From: Sporothrix humicola
Taxonomy: Eukaryota > Ascomycota > Sordariomycetes > Ophiostomatales > Ophiostomataceae
Assembly (NCBI GenBank): GCA_021396245.1
Contig: WNYE01000081.1
Span: 62,001-126,000, forward strand
Length of the DNA stretch: 64,000 nt
Direction: 5' to 3'
Below the pieces are notes generated by a model, which saw only the letters and a program-made list of their open reading frames with translations, made no database searches and had not been told where the DNA came from. How positions within the stretch are numbered: position 1 is the first letter of the stretch; every line of letters begins with the position of its first letter. This document shows, piece by piece, positions 52,924-63,511 of the stretch. A program made the translations under genes and the position numbers.

Positions 52924-53483
52924 TGTTGGTTGCCTTTCTGGAGAGATATAAACGGTGCAAAGTAAAAGAAAGGATGATGACCGCTGTGTTATGACGGAGA
53001 CTGCAGGGTCAAATCGTGAATGTAGTAGTGTTCGTCGAGGATAAAAAAGGTGGATAAAAAAAGCTTGTTTTTCACTAGAGGCCCTGGTGCGTGCGGGTCA
53101 GGTGTTAGGGCTGGAAAGGCGCTAATGATATCCCGGCAGAGGAACACTACATCTACGACATACCTACGTCACGGCCACTATCGTTTACACTAATGGTTTG
53201 AGGTGAGCCTTGGTGTTCTCGCTTGCTTTTCCTTGTTTGGTATCGCTTTATACTAAAGTTGTCTTTTTTGTTCCTTTTTTTCTTTTTCTTTTTCATAGAA
53301 GACGTCTTTTTTATTCCCTGGAATGTAGTTTAATTATCCAATCAAAAATTAATAGCCATTAAGAAAAGCCTTTTATTCGTGACCCGTAGCTGAAAGAATG
53401 ATTTTATAACCGTATGTCTTCCAGTAGCTAAAGCATTTGCCCTACAGTGTCATCGGTCCTTTGAGTTCAAAGAAATAATACAT

Positions 53484-53630
53484 TCAGAGCATGTTCACGA
53501 CGATGTTGAACAGGCCAGTTCGCCTTCGTGCGTCGTGGCCTGTGGAGCTGAAAAGGGCTCGAACTTAGCGGTTAGCGTTAGCGCCGAAATACAGGGCTCG
53601 GGACCCTTAATTGGAAGCCCCTTGCTGTTC
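53484..53630 (+). repeat. Conserved non-coding element, copy 2 (long form)
   Basis: CAGAGCATGTTCACGACGAT, then GTTGAACAGGCCA, GCTGAAAAGGGCTCGAACTT and AGCGGTTAGCG. The same order of words occurs in the copy at 58751-58920, giving about 130 bp of shared sequence. It lies about 700 bp before family member 3. Confidence 0.75.
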
Positions 53631-54028
53631 TTGTTTACTTCACAAAGTAAATATTCCGTTTGCCCCCACGGCCTTGATGCTGCCGGCTATTCTTTCGGCC
53701 TCTTTGAGTAACCAATCCAGCCGTTGAAAATAGAACCAACATATCATTATTTTTGGAACAAGGGGGAGACAGGAGTCAGATCAAAGATATAACTCTTCTT
53801 TACCATGATCCTCCCTGAGGTTGACTATTCCATCGGAATGAGACTTATTTGTACACGGCAGCGTCGTGATTCTCTAAATAGCACCTTTATTGATTTCCAC
53901 GTTGAATCTTATATTTAGTTCCGCGCCACTCGCACGTTGAAAGAGTTTTGGCCGCCCTTGATAATCCTTCAAGAAACATTGCTATTTTAATATGCCTTCG
54001 TGAGAAGGAGGTCCATTTTACGAAGAAA

Positions 54029-54055
54029 TGGAGAGGTATAAATAAACCACGAGTC
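54029..54055 (+). promoter_or_regulatory. Promoter block with TATAAATA
   Basis: GAGAGGTATAAATAAACCAC followed by GAGTCTC, about 145 bp before the ATG at 54185. It is homologous to the block at 45606-45640. Confidence 0.65.
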
Positions 54056-54184
54056 TCTCTTCAGTATTATCGTTCGGGTCGTTGTTCGTAGCCATGAAAA
54101 CTTTATAGCAACTACATTACCAACGACGAGGACAACAAACGAAGAAAATACTGCTTGACATCTTCAGCAATTCCAGCCGGAAAC

Positions 54185-56195
54185 ATGGCCACCAACGAGG
54201 ACGACACTCGAAATGTTCTGGAGCTTCTTCCGCCAGAGATTCTTAAGGAGTGCTTAGGGCCCTTTGAACCCAATTATGCCGAGCCCGATGGTATACACAA
54301 CAGCGATAAGAACTTGAACCCGAACAGCGACATTCTTTTAGCCATCGCCAGCTCGGGAGACACCTTCTCATGGGATGTCCAGCAGGCGGCACTTGAAGCT
54401 ACGTACACGAATATCACCATTAATTACGCCAACGATTTGAACCGTTTACTTCGTATTTTTGGCCACAGAGTCTGTCATTATCTTGGCCGCGAAGTCCGCC
54501 GGATTGTTATGCCACATACCCATTTGAAAACCCGACCTGACGATGTACCTCCAACCAAGTTTCCGTCCAGTCCCCCTGAGAGTCGCGAGGCGAGTGCCCC
54601 TCCATCGCCGTCCACTGATAATAGCGCTCTGGTGGAAGAGAGCGACACATCTTCCGCTGACCTTCATGCCATGTTGAGAACTCCACTCGCCGGGCTGCTC
54701 CGCGCTTATTTTGAGTCTATCAATACTACCCATCTTGCCGGCCGTGTGGCTGCCAGAGCAACAGACAACGTGCAATCTTTACGGGCGTGGACTAATAACA
54801 TGATGATACATTCAATCTTTGTTCCGCAGCTTCTTCGTTATACGCCAGGTCTCCAGCATCTCAGTGCGTGGGGCAATGGCCTCGGCATGATGCCTGCAAT
54901 TGTCAACCGCAACAACCCAGATGATGAGACCAATAGTCACGGACTGCACCTTACTCAGCTCAGGTATTTGACGATTGGCGAGCGCGTTCGCAACTCGTCG
55001 CCTCCATTTAGCTATCTTGATCTCAACGGCCTTCTCATGCATTGCGCGCCAAACCTCAAGGAACTTCAGTTGTGTAGAATTCACCGCGTTATCCGCACAA
55101 GAGGGCTCGTGGAACTGGGGGGAAACGATAATGATGGTGGCGCTCCTAGCAGTGCCCATGACGGCAACATTACCACTCCACCTTCACTTGTCAACCTTGA
55201 GACCCTCAAGATCTTCGACTTTAAATTTGCAAACAAAGACCTCTACGACCTCATGTTTGCAATGCCACGTCCAACGTCCTTCGAAGCTCCCGGCCTAAAG
55301 GAGTTTGATGCCATAGTGAGCCTCCTGGGAACAGAGAAAGACCTAGAGTATCGCGACACTACCAAACGTGAGTACCTGAGTGGCATCGTTACCTGCTACG
55401 ACATGGTTTATTCTCTGCTTCCTTGGAAGGACAAACTGACAAAATTGCGTCTTGTGCACGGCTGCCACGAAACTGGATACGCACATCTAACGCAGGCTTG
55501 GGACTACCACCTTGAAAGCGCCTTGAGGAAACAAGGTAAAAAGCTGCATCTCGGAACATCGTTGCTCCCCAAGTTCGAAGGCCTCAAGGAGCTTACCATA
55601 TCGGCACACCTGTTCGATCTTATCTACATCAGCCCATACATTGAAAAACGCCCCACTACTACGCCAACAAAACCCTGATAGGGAGACCCAAGAAGCCGCT
55701 AGGCGCCGCATTGTCGAGTCTCTAGCTAACAGCCTTCCACCTAATATTGAGCGCCTCACTCTTTTACGGCCTATCACGCACAAGAGTGCCGAATATTGGT
55801 GTTTTAGAGGCCGGGGACTTAACATCATGCTTAGAGCATTCGCCAATCAAAGAGTTCATAATGATCTGTTCAAGCACTGTAATCCTATTCTACCACTTAG
55901 TGCGCTGTTGTATCTAATGAAAACAAAGGGCAAGTACCCAAAACTTGCCAGTATCGCCGATATATCTTCGCCGAATGCGGCGCTGCGTCCGACCGAATGC
56001 ACTGTCGAGTATCCCATCACACACGATGACCCAGACCGAACCGTCACAGTCACCTGCCTTAGAGAAGATGCAGACACGCTGTTTGCAGCAATCAAGCACA
56101 TGGAAAAAGAAGAGGAGTACAGCAAAAAACCAGAGAACAAGATCTATACCGAAAGAATCTGGCTTCCAGGCGCATTTCTCAACCCACCTTATTAG
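54185..56195 (+). pseudogene. F-box/LRR-like family member 3, frameshifted
   Basis: Closest relative of the 45.8-kb gene along its whole length. The first part (54185-55678) has the F-box-like LELLPPEILKECLG, DLNRLLRIFG, SPPESREASAPPSP, LGMMPAI, LLMHCAPNLKELQL, CYDMVYSLLPWKDKL and GTSLLPKFEGLKELTIS. It then runs into a TGA. The family match resumes one base out of frame (from about 55641 to 56195): SLANSLPPNIERLTLLRP and LPLSALLYLMKTKGKYPKL. The break falls between about 55641 and 55678, near runs of A and C. No intron of suitable size could restore it. A real +1 frameshift or a homopolymer sequencing error are both possible. All sequence outside the break looks intact. Confidence 0.75.
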
Positions 56196-56930
56196 ACTTG
56201 GGTTTTTTTTTCACTCGATAAGATTATTGTTTATAGTTAAACGAACAAAAAATTACTATCAAAAAACAAATACCAAAATGATCACTTTTCAACACTCAAG
56301 AGTAGTCTGAATATGTTTCGACAACAAATAAACTCAATTATTAAACCTAAACGACAGCCTAGACGGGCGGTGATCAAGGAGCGTGTTCATGGTGTGATGT
56401 TGAGCCGATCATAAATACGTACATTTTCTCATGACTGTCCAATTTGTTTGAAATCTGGTCATGTAAATGTTTATCAAATATCTGATCATGAATTTTCCGA
56501 TTATTTTATGATAAACACGTTTCAATTCTTTATGGAAATATCCTTTGATTTCGACTCTGATAAATATAACCGATAGATCCCACGGGCAAATTGGGGGGCG
56601 AATGGGGGTCTTTGTTCAAAGATATAGATAGCAACCGTGGGTTTCAAGGGAGCGCCCTAGGTAGCCACTGAAAACGCCCGAGATGGTCCAATTTAGGATT
56701 AAAGAATACATGTTGACCAAGGGCTAAATTTAAGATGTACAGTGCACCTAAAATATGTGATAGCGATAGAAATAGCAGTGTGGGTATAGCTAGGCTTGTA
56801 TAAAATGTCATGAGCCTATCTCTTCGCTGTATTCAAAATCTAGAGCACATGAGCACATCTCTCACACCAATGTGCCCAACTGATATCGAAACCGCAAAAG
56901 CACAACGGGACACGAGGAAAAGAAACCAGG
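56196..56930. other. Intergenic with conserved element copy 3
   Basis: Contains the element at 56358-56412 and an AT-rich stretch. TATAAAA near 56801 is about 130 bp before the next ATG and is a plausible TATA box. Confidence 0.6.
56358..56412 (+). repeat. Conserved non-coding element, copy 3
   Basis: CTAGACGGGCGGTGATCAAG, then GAGCGTGTTCATGG and GATGTTGAGCCGATCA. It lies about 165 bp beyond the stop of member 3. Same orientation as the other copies. Confidence 0.85.
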
Positions 56931-58610
56931 ATGTCCGATTCAACTACAAAAATTAGCCTGTTCAAGTCCGCAGACATAGAACACTTCATACGAGATATGT
57001 ACCCGAACGGAGAAGATGACTTCGCCGTACCCTATCACAATACCCATAGATCACTTGAGCGGTTCATCAATAACCGCATGTGGTTGTCTGGAAACGGTAG
57101 CGAGCGTGACGCCAAGCTAAGAGATATTTACAACGCCGAACTGGAATGCAACATATCCCAAGATAAGCTCCATGAAACGGCTTTGGGAACCTATATCAAG
57201 AACGACCCAGCCATTTTAAAGTCCAGCAACTGTCTGATTGTACGAAAGACACGGAGTTCAGATCCTCCCCCATACAATCCAGAACCGATGAAAGAAAATA
57301 TGAGAGACTTTGATTCATTTGTCAGTCAGTTGCCAAAGCTAGGGCAGCTCACTGTGGTCGACACATGGCTTCTTACAATGCCTGTGTCTAGCGTTTTTGC
57401 AACTCATGATTGTGCAAAAAAGTTCCGGCGGTTTGATACTCTTACACTTGTCTGCACCGTGGAAGTGGAAGATAATAATTCCAAGCTTCGTCTGAGTGGC
57501 GCATCATTCCACATGGTGAAGGATCTCTACACATTGTGTCTTGATGGATTCCATGGCGTTTGGGATGAGCCCGACCGCCAATGGGCTATTTTGAACAAGC
57601 CCAAAGAGCTGATCGTGCGTTCATGCTTGGGCATTACGGCCGACGCGTTGAAAAAAGTCATCGTTCACCTTACTAGCAACAAACTGACAAAGGTTTTCTT
57701 TCAAATCTACCGCTATACGCACAAGCCCTCCGCTGATGACCACCGGGATTATAGTTTTACGCTGTTTGACCTCATTACAGAGCTTGAATGCAGAGCGGAA
57801 TCTTTGGAAGAGATGGTCCTGGTGGGAGCGTCCTATGATCCCTTGTCCATCCGAAAACTTCAATATGATTGGAAACAGCTGGACGAACATGACATTTCTC
57901 TCGACAATCGCGGGGGCCCGTCAGCCTGGTCCTTACTTCCAAAGTTCAAATCACTTCGGAAGCTGGCCGTGAGCATCGATTTGTTGGACTGGCGCACAGT
58001 AAATTGGAACAGATATTACGGCCGAGGGATGGGAAAAATCCAGCATGTTACGGACGATATTGTCGAAAGCTTCCCATCTGGCCTTGAGGAAATTACGATT
58101 CTGGTACCGAAGAGCCTCTGGGATGACAAAATAAATGACAAATTCTACTCGTCCCACGAGAAGAGCCTTCTTGAAGGCAATAAAGTCAACAAACTGGCGG
58201 GCTGGTGGCCAGCCCGCCAGGCCCTAGCTCAGTCTCTGGTCAAGGCCACAGTTTTCAGACAGATGGGCGAAAAACTCCCAAATCTACGGTCCATTGTCAT
58301 CGAGCCCTCCATTCATGAAAATGATTCCATAAAGCCTCCAACTCATAGTCAGGATTTCATCGAGCCTCCTGTTTATAATACGGATTGTGCAAGTTACCAA
58401 CCTCATCTCGGCAATCCCGAGAAAATTTTCACACTCAAGACCCAACTGGCCAATCCAATTCTGGCATATATCCATGAGGCATGGAAGACAAACGGCGTTA
58501 TATGCGGGAGCTCGGAAGACAATTTCTTCAAGGCACAAACACGTTACAAGAAGAAAGATGTTTACAGTTTCTACATGGACCAGGACAACAACATTTGTCA
58601 ATCGGCCTAA
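56931..58610 (+). CDS. Divergent F-box/LRR-like protein, family member 4
   Basis: Single-exon protein of 559 residues, function unknown. It lacks the clear F-box-like N-terminal helix and the Pro/Ser linker of members 2 and 3. Leucine-rich segments occupy the middle (LPKLGQLTVVDTWLLTM, MVKDLYTLCLDGFH). The C-terminal third matches member 1 and the 32.6-kb fragment: SLLPKFKSLRKLAVSIDLLD, DDIVESFPSGLEEITI, GWWPARQALAQSLVKAT and LANPILAYI. The ATG at 56931 begins MSDSTTKIS. The set of shared blocks suggests the C-terminal part is the functional core. The repeated element follows about 140 bp downstream. Confidence 0.75.
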   Translation: MSDSTTKISLFKSADIEHFIRDMYPNGEDDFAVPYHNTHRSLERFINNRMWLSGNGSERDAKLRDIYNAELECNISQDKLHETALGTYIKNDPAILKSSNCLIVRKTRSSDPPPYNPEPMKENMRDFDSFVSQLPKLGQLTVVDTWLLTMPVSSVFATHDCAKKFRRFDTLTLVCTVEVEDNNSKLRLSGASFHMVKDLYTLCLDGFHGVWDEPDRQWAILNKPKELIVRSCLGITADALKKVIVHLTSNKLTKVFFQIYRYTHKPSADDHRDYSFTLFDLITELECRAESLEEMVLVGASYDPLSIRKLQYDWKQLDEHDISLDNRGGPSAWSLLPKFKSLRKLAVSIDLLDWRTVNWNRYYGRGMGKIQHVTDDIVESFPSGLEEITILVPKSLWDDKINDKFYSSHEKSLLEGNKVNKLAGWWPARQALAQSLVKATVFRQMGEKLPNLRSIVIEPSIHENDSIKPPTHSQDFIEPPVYNTDCASYQPHLGNPEKIFTLKTQLANPILAYIHEAWKTNGVICGSSEDNFFKAQTRYKKKDVYSFYMDQDNNICQSA

Positions 58611-58750
58611 ATACATAACTACTTACGAGCCTCTTTGAGGCCGAAATAGAAAAGATGGGGAAAAAGAAATGAATTCGTTTTTAAACAATGAGTATGGTAT
58701 CTCATTTTCATCTCGATGTGCCGCGAATGGGAATAAAATGTAGACAAAGG

Positions 58751-58920
58751 CGTAGACGGGCGGGGATCAAAGAGCATGTTCATGACGAGACGTTGAACCG
58801 GCCAATCAGACGCCCGAAATCGACTTACAACGCTGTGGGCCTGAAAAAGGCCCAAATTTAGCGGTTCGGCGCCGGTTCCCGGGGGTCTTAGCGCCCGGAT
58901 TACAGCACCCCTCATTTGCA
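58751..58920 (+). repeat. Conserved non-coding element, copy 4 (long form)
   Basis: GTAGACGGGCGGGGATCAAA, then GAGCATGTTCATGACGAGAC, GTTGAACCGGCCAATCA, CCTGAAAAAGGCCC and TTAGCGGTTCGGCG. The first 60 bp match copies 1 and 3; the remainder matches copy 2. It lies between member 4 and the aldo-keto reductase start at 59011. Confidence 0.85.
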
Positions 58921-59010
58921 ATCGACATCCGAGGCATCATTCGATAAAAGTATCCGTGAACAACATTTTGCACGGTGTGCAGGCCTTTTGACTCTCTCAC
59001 CGCCCTCGCC

Positions 59011-60027
59011 ATGCCGCAACTCGTGTTTGGCGCCGGCAGTATCGGCACGACAGCCTCGTCGTTTACCTTTACATGGGACACTCCGGAAAAGGTCGCAGCC
59101 CTGCTGGAAGAACTGCGCCGTTTGGGGCTCGATACGCTTGATTCGGCCGCCAGCTATCCGCCCGGAAATGCATGGAACACGGAAACTTTGCTGGGCCAGT
59201 CTGGCGGGCTGGGGCAGGGCGACTCGTTTGTGATTGACACGAAAGTGCTGGTCAAACCAGGCGAGGCGTTCCTGAGTGACACCTACATTGACGAGAGTCT
59301 GTCGCACTCACTTTCTCTCCTCCAAGTTCCCAAAGTCAGGACGCTCTATGCGCACGCCAACGACAATATCACGCCGCTTGTCGACCAGGCTGCCGCTTTT
59401 GACCGTCAAGTTCGGTCCGGCCGCTGTCAACAATACGGGCTCAGCAACTATGCGCCTGCCGACGTGGCCAAATTTTTCGATATCTGCGAGAAGCACAACT
59501 ACATCAAGCCAGCCGTTGTGCAGAGCATGTACAATGCACTAAGGAGGGAGGCAGAAGATGAACTGCTGCCACTCCTGAGGCGTCACGGGTGTGCATTTTA
59601 TGCATACAGTCCACTGGCGGGTGGTTTTCTAACGGGCAAAGTGACGGCCGCCAGGGATGTTCCGGATCAAGGAAGTGCGCTGGAGCGCACTAGGTGGAAG
59701 GGCGAGAGCGCTTTCCCGGCGTACCTCAAGATTTACGACACGCCGGCAATGCACGATGCCGTGCGGAGACTTCAAACGGCCTGTGCGGCTGCCAATCCAC
59801 CAATGACGACACAAGAGGCGTCGATGCGGTGGCTGCTGCACCATTCAGCTTTGACGTCTGACGAGGACGGCGTCATCTTTGGGGCCAAGACGGTCGACCA
59901 GATCCATGCGAATGTGGCCGAGATGCGGCGGGGGTCGTTGCCTGAAGCTGTCAGGGAAGTTGTCGAAGGACTGTGGGCGACGACCAGAAAGCCAAAGAAG
60001 GCAAAACCCAACAAAGCGAGTTTGTAA
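59011..60027 (+). CDS. Aldo-keto reductase (AKR7-like)
   Basis: NADPH-dependent carbonyl reductase of 338 residues, single exon, probably cytosolic. The catalytic tetrad is visible: Asp and Tyr in LDTLDSAASYPPG, Lys in VIDTKVL, and His in RTLYAHANDN. Other family motifs: QQYGLSNYAPADV, NALRREAEDELLPLLRRHG, YSPLAGGFLTGK and the C-terminal cofactor loop GVIFGAKTVDQI. The length is typical of the aflatoxin-aldehyde reductase type. The ATG at 59011 begins MPQLVFGAG, a normal AKR start; the frame upstream has no ATG. A Lys-rich tail ends the protein. Its promoter overlaps copy 4 of the conserved element. Confidence 0.92.
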   Translation: MPQLVFGAGSIGTTASSFTFTWDTPEKVAALLEELRRLGLDTLDSAASYPPGNAWNTETLLGQSGGLGQGDSFVIDTKVLVKPGEAFLSDTYIDESLSHSLSLLQVPKVRTLYAHANDNITPLVDQAAAFDRQVRSGRCQQYGLSNYAPADVAKFFDICEKHNYIKPAVVQSMYNALRREAEDELLPLLRRHGCAFYAYSPLAGGFLTGKVTAARDVPDQGSALERTRWKGESAFPAYLKIYDTPAMHDAVRRLQTACAAANPPMTTQEASMRWLLHHSALTSDEDGVIFGAKTVDQIHANVAEMRRGSLPEAVREVVEGLWATTRKPKKAKPNKASL

Positions 60028-60309
60028 ATTTCTAGTTTAAATGTATCGATCTGTCGCGAATAATGAAGAATCAAATTGAAATGTATGTCATGTCATTCCT
60101 TCCTGCTCATCGTGAAAGTCGAAAGTGGTCACGTGTACGCGCGTTGATGCCTGGAGCAGGAACAGGATCGGCCCCACTTTGTCGTGCGCGCACCGCGCCT
60201 GCCCAATTTACGCCAAAACGGGTCAATCTTCAGCGTGAACATCGTCACTTTCAAGTCACTTCAGCATCAACTCCCAATTGCATCAACACGCCAACCTCTT
60301 GCACCCACG

Positions 60310-63300
60310 ATGTGGTTGCTCGAGAACGCCGGCAATGCCTTTGAGGGTAGGTCATCGCTAATTTTTGTCATGCATTCACCCGACTCCGCTAACAAACAGG
60401 CCGCCGGCTCTGGCTGCGCCCAGGCAAGCGCTACCTTCTAGGCCGAACCCGATCTGAACGTAGGTCGACCACCCTCATTCCCTTTAGTCTGACTGACTCA
60501 CCCTAACGACTACAGCCGGCCAGCTCGTCATCTCCGACAAGACGATTTCGCGGAAACACTTGACGATTGAAGTCAGCGACATAGCCGACAGTGACAACGA
60601 CCACGCCGGCAACGACGTCGATTCACACTCGACGGTGACGCTCGAGGACCTGGCGACCAAGATAGGGACGGTTGTCAATGGCACGACGCAGATCCGCGGC
60701 ACACGGCACGCCCTGACCCAAGACCGCACGACGATCAAAATGGGGCACATGGCGGACCTGTTTACGATTTCATGGCAGCCAGTCGTGCTGTCGTTTTCGT
60801 TCACATCAAAAGAGCTGCGGTCGACTGCGCCCAACGATCCCCAGAACCCGTGGACCAAGCTGCGGCGCGACCTCGGGCCGCTGGACATTAAATTTCTCGC
60901 CGAGTTCCGCAGCGGCCAGACCACGCACGTCGTCGCCAAGAAACGCAACACATCGCGCGGCCTGCAGGCTCTCGTGAGTGGGGCGTATATTGTCACCGAC
61001 TCTTTTCTGGCCGCCATCACGGCCGCCGCCGCCGATGGCTCGCTCGAAAACGACTGGGACGCCGCGTGGCCCAACGCCCTGGACCACCTCCCGCCGCGCG
61101 GCGACGAGCCCAGCAACCGGCCGAGCAGCACATACGGGCCGGACCCGCGGCGGCAAAACATTTTCGAGGGGTACACTTTCGTGTTTTACGACCAGAAACA
61201 GTACGACAATTTGTTGCCGCCGATCAGTAACGGCCGTGGCAAGGCCCTGTTGCTGTCGGGCGCCGACGCAGTCGTCCCCGGCCACACACAGGTCGACGAT
61301 TTCGTCCGCTACGTCAAAAACGTGGCGGGCGAGCCGGGCATGGGCGAGTTCGAGGACGGCAGCGCGGGTAAGGGGGTGGTGGTCGTGCGTTACGTGCCCG
61401 CCAAGGGCGACCATGTGGACTGGTTCACGCGGTTCACCATGGCCGTCGCTTTGAGATTAGACCACCGCCTGATCGACCAGCGCGAGTTTCTGGATGCCAT
61501 CCTGGCAGTGGAGCCGAGCATGCTGCGACGGCCGCTGGAAGTGGAACCGACGCCGGCGACGATGGATGTAGACGTGACGGCGTCCGCGGAGATATCTGCC
61601 TCTGACGAGGTCCAGCGGCCACCCAGCCTGTCGCAAGCCTCGACGACACGCCGTGCCCGCGGCCGGCGGGGCGTGACGACGAGCCGGTTCAAGGGCTTTG
61701 ACGTCGACCTGGTGTCGTCGGATATCGACGACGGCCCGGAGACAAACGCCTTGGTGGCGTTGGATTCCAAGAGCAACATCAAACCATCACAGTCGCAGGC
61801 AGCCGACAACGACATGTTCATGTCGCAGCAGGAGCCTGCCGCAGAGGAGCCCAGAACACGACGGGGTAAGAGGGCCGCTGCCGCCGTCCAGCCCGAACCA
61901 GACGAAGACGACGTCATGGACGACATTGCACCAACAGCAGCGGCTGTCAAGAGACGGCGAATCGAGGCTGGCCACGACCCTGTGCCAAGAATCGAGGAGG
62001 ATGAAGAAGAAGAGGAGGTGGTGCTCCCCAAAAAGGAGGTGGCTATAAAGAAAGAGATGACCGAGGCGGACATTCTGGACCAAGCGCGGCGCAACCGCGA
62101 GGCTGCCGAAAAGAAACTGGCGGCGGAGCGGGCCCGTCTCGCGGAACTACCGGACGACGGCCTCGATGCCGTGGAGATCCGCAAGCTGACACTCGTGGAG
62201 ACGATTGAGGTGAGGGCGCCAAAGAAGAACACCGATAACTCCACCAAGACCAACGGTGGTAGTGGTGCAGGCGACAGCCGGTGGAACCCGGAGTGGAACG
62301 GCCGGCGCAACTTCAAAAAGTTTCGGCGGCAGGGCGATGTTGTGGGCCGGACGGCGCCTCGCGTCATTGTCGGCCTGGAGCCGGCCAAGACCAAGGAGTA
62401 CGGCATTGGCGATAATTACTGGCTGGAGGGGGACAATGATCACCCAGACCACCACCCAGACGCAGACCGGCCAGACGAGGTCTTGTCTATGCGGCGGAGT
62501 CGCAGTCGGAATGGAACGCCTGTCGACAACAGTGCACTGCATACAGCTGCCGACAGACTGCCGGTCAGAGACATGGCGCGGCCGAAATCACAACGGGCGG
62601 CCACCAACTCCAAGGCCAACTCGCACCGGAGTGCAAGCATTGACGTTGATGTTGATGTCAACGAGGGTGCTGGTGTGAATGAAGACGCGCCGTCAGTCGA
62701 CATTGACGCTGACGTCGTGCCAGACACGGAGCCCGAGAATGATGAAGACGATGAATTAGCACCGTCACAAGTGGCACCACCACCACCTCCTCCTCCCGCT
62801 CCAACAACAAGGACACGGGCCACTCGACACAGTCAACGCCGCCAACCAAGTGTCGACATTGACGCAGTCGGATCGTCGGCTTCGCAACAGCCAGAGCATC
62901 TGCCACGGACAAGGGCAGGAAAGGTCGGCGGGCGTGCAGCGGCGACTCGTCAAAGCCAAGCAACGTCACAAACAAGGACGCCGTCAGGTGGAAATGGGGC
63001 TGGCGGAGGAGGATCAGTCCCCGACCCGTCGTCCATGACATCCTCGTCACTGGTCGTGTTCGAGACGCCGCCCGACTCGACGCAGGCGAGCACGACGTCG
63101 ATCACTGCTGGGAGGGGCTCAAAGAGACAGGCAGCTGCGGCCGCGCCACCGCCAGCTGCAAAGCGGCCAAGAAGAGGAGTAGCCGCTTCAGGGACCACAA
63201 CAGGGGCAACAGCGTCATCAATAGCTGAAGAGTCGTCTGGCTTTAGCATGTCCCAGACACCCGCACCCATTATTATTCATGATGGTGACAGCGATGAAGA

Positions 63301-63334
63301 CGATGGGCTCAAGTTCAAATGGAGGAGGAGATAG
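60310..63334 (+). CDS. NBS1: NBS1/nibrin homologue (MRE11-RAD50-NBS1 complex)
   Basis: DNA double-strand-break sensor and adaptor of 971 residues, nuclear. Exons are 60310-60346, 60400-60459 and 60516-63334. The spliced N-terminus forms an FHA domain (YLLGRTRSEPGQLVISDKT, then ISRKHLTIEV), which binds phosphothreonine. BRCT-type repeats follow at about 115-310. The middle is disordered, with acidic and Ser/Thr stretches. The MRE11-binding motif NFKKFRR is present at about 62309-62329 (human NBS1 has NFKKFKK). The C-terminus is Ser/Pro-rich, with a basic patch (AAKRPRRGV) and an acidic/basic end (DGDSDEDDGLKFKWRRR). Length and domain order fit filamentous-fungal NBS1. It is a housekeeping gene bordering the accessory region. 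Confidence 0.9.
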
Positions 63335-63511
63335 TAATGCTTAGCAAGCAAAAAAAGTTACAGGTCACGAATTTGAAATCGCGCGGTTCATGTGGGCTGG
63401 GAACGGACATAATGTACAGTTCTATTCTATGGGTATCTAGTATCGTACATCGTACTACATGCTCTTGCTTTCTAATTGATTCTTGGATGTGCCTGCGGCA
63501 CACCGCTCTTT

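Larger units (their letters stand above)
52924..54184. other. Intergenic with conserved element copy 2 and promoter of member 3
   Basis: Divergent upstream regions of the HNH gene and F-box/LRR-like member 3. It holds the conserved element (53484-53630) and a TATA block (54029-54055). No gene is supported. Confidence 0.6.

Noticed and set aside
61390..62406. 338-codon Ser-rich open frame on the minus strand
   Set aside because: Antisense shadow of the disordered part of NBS1.
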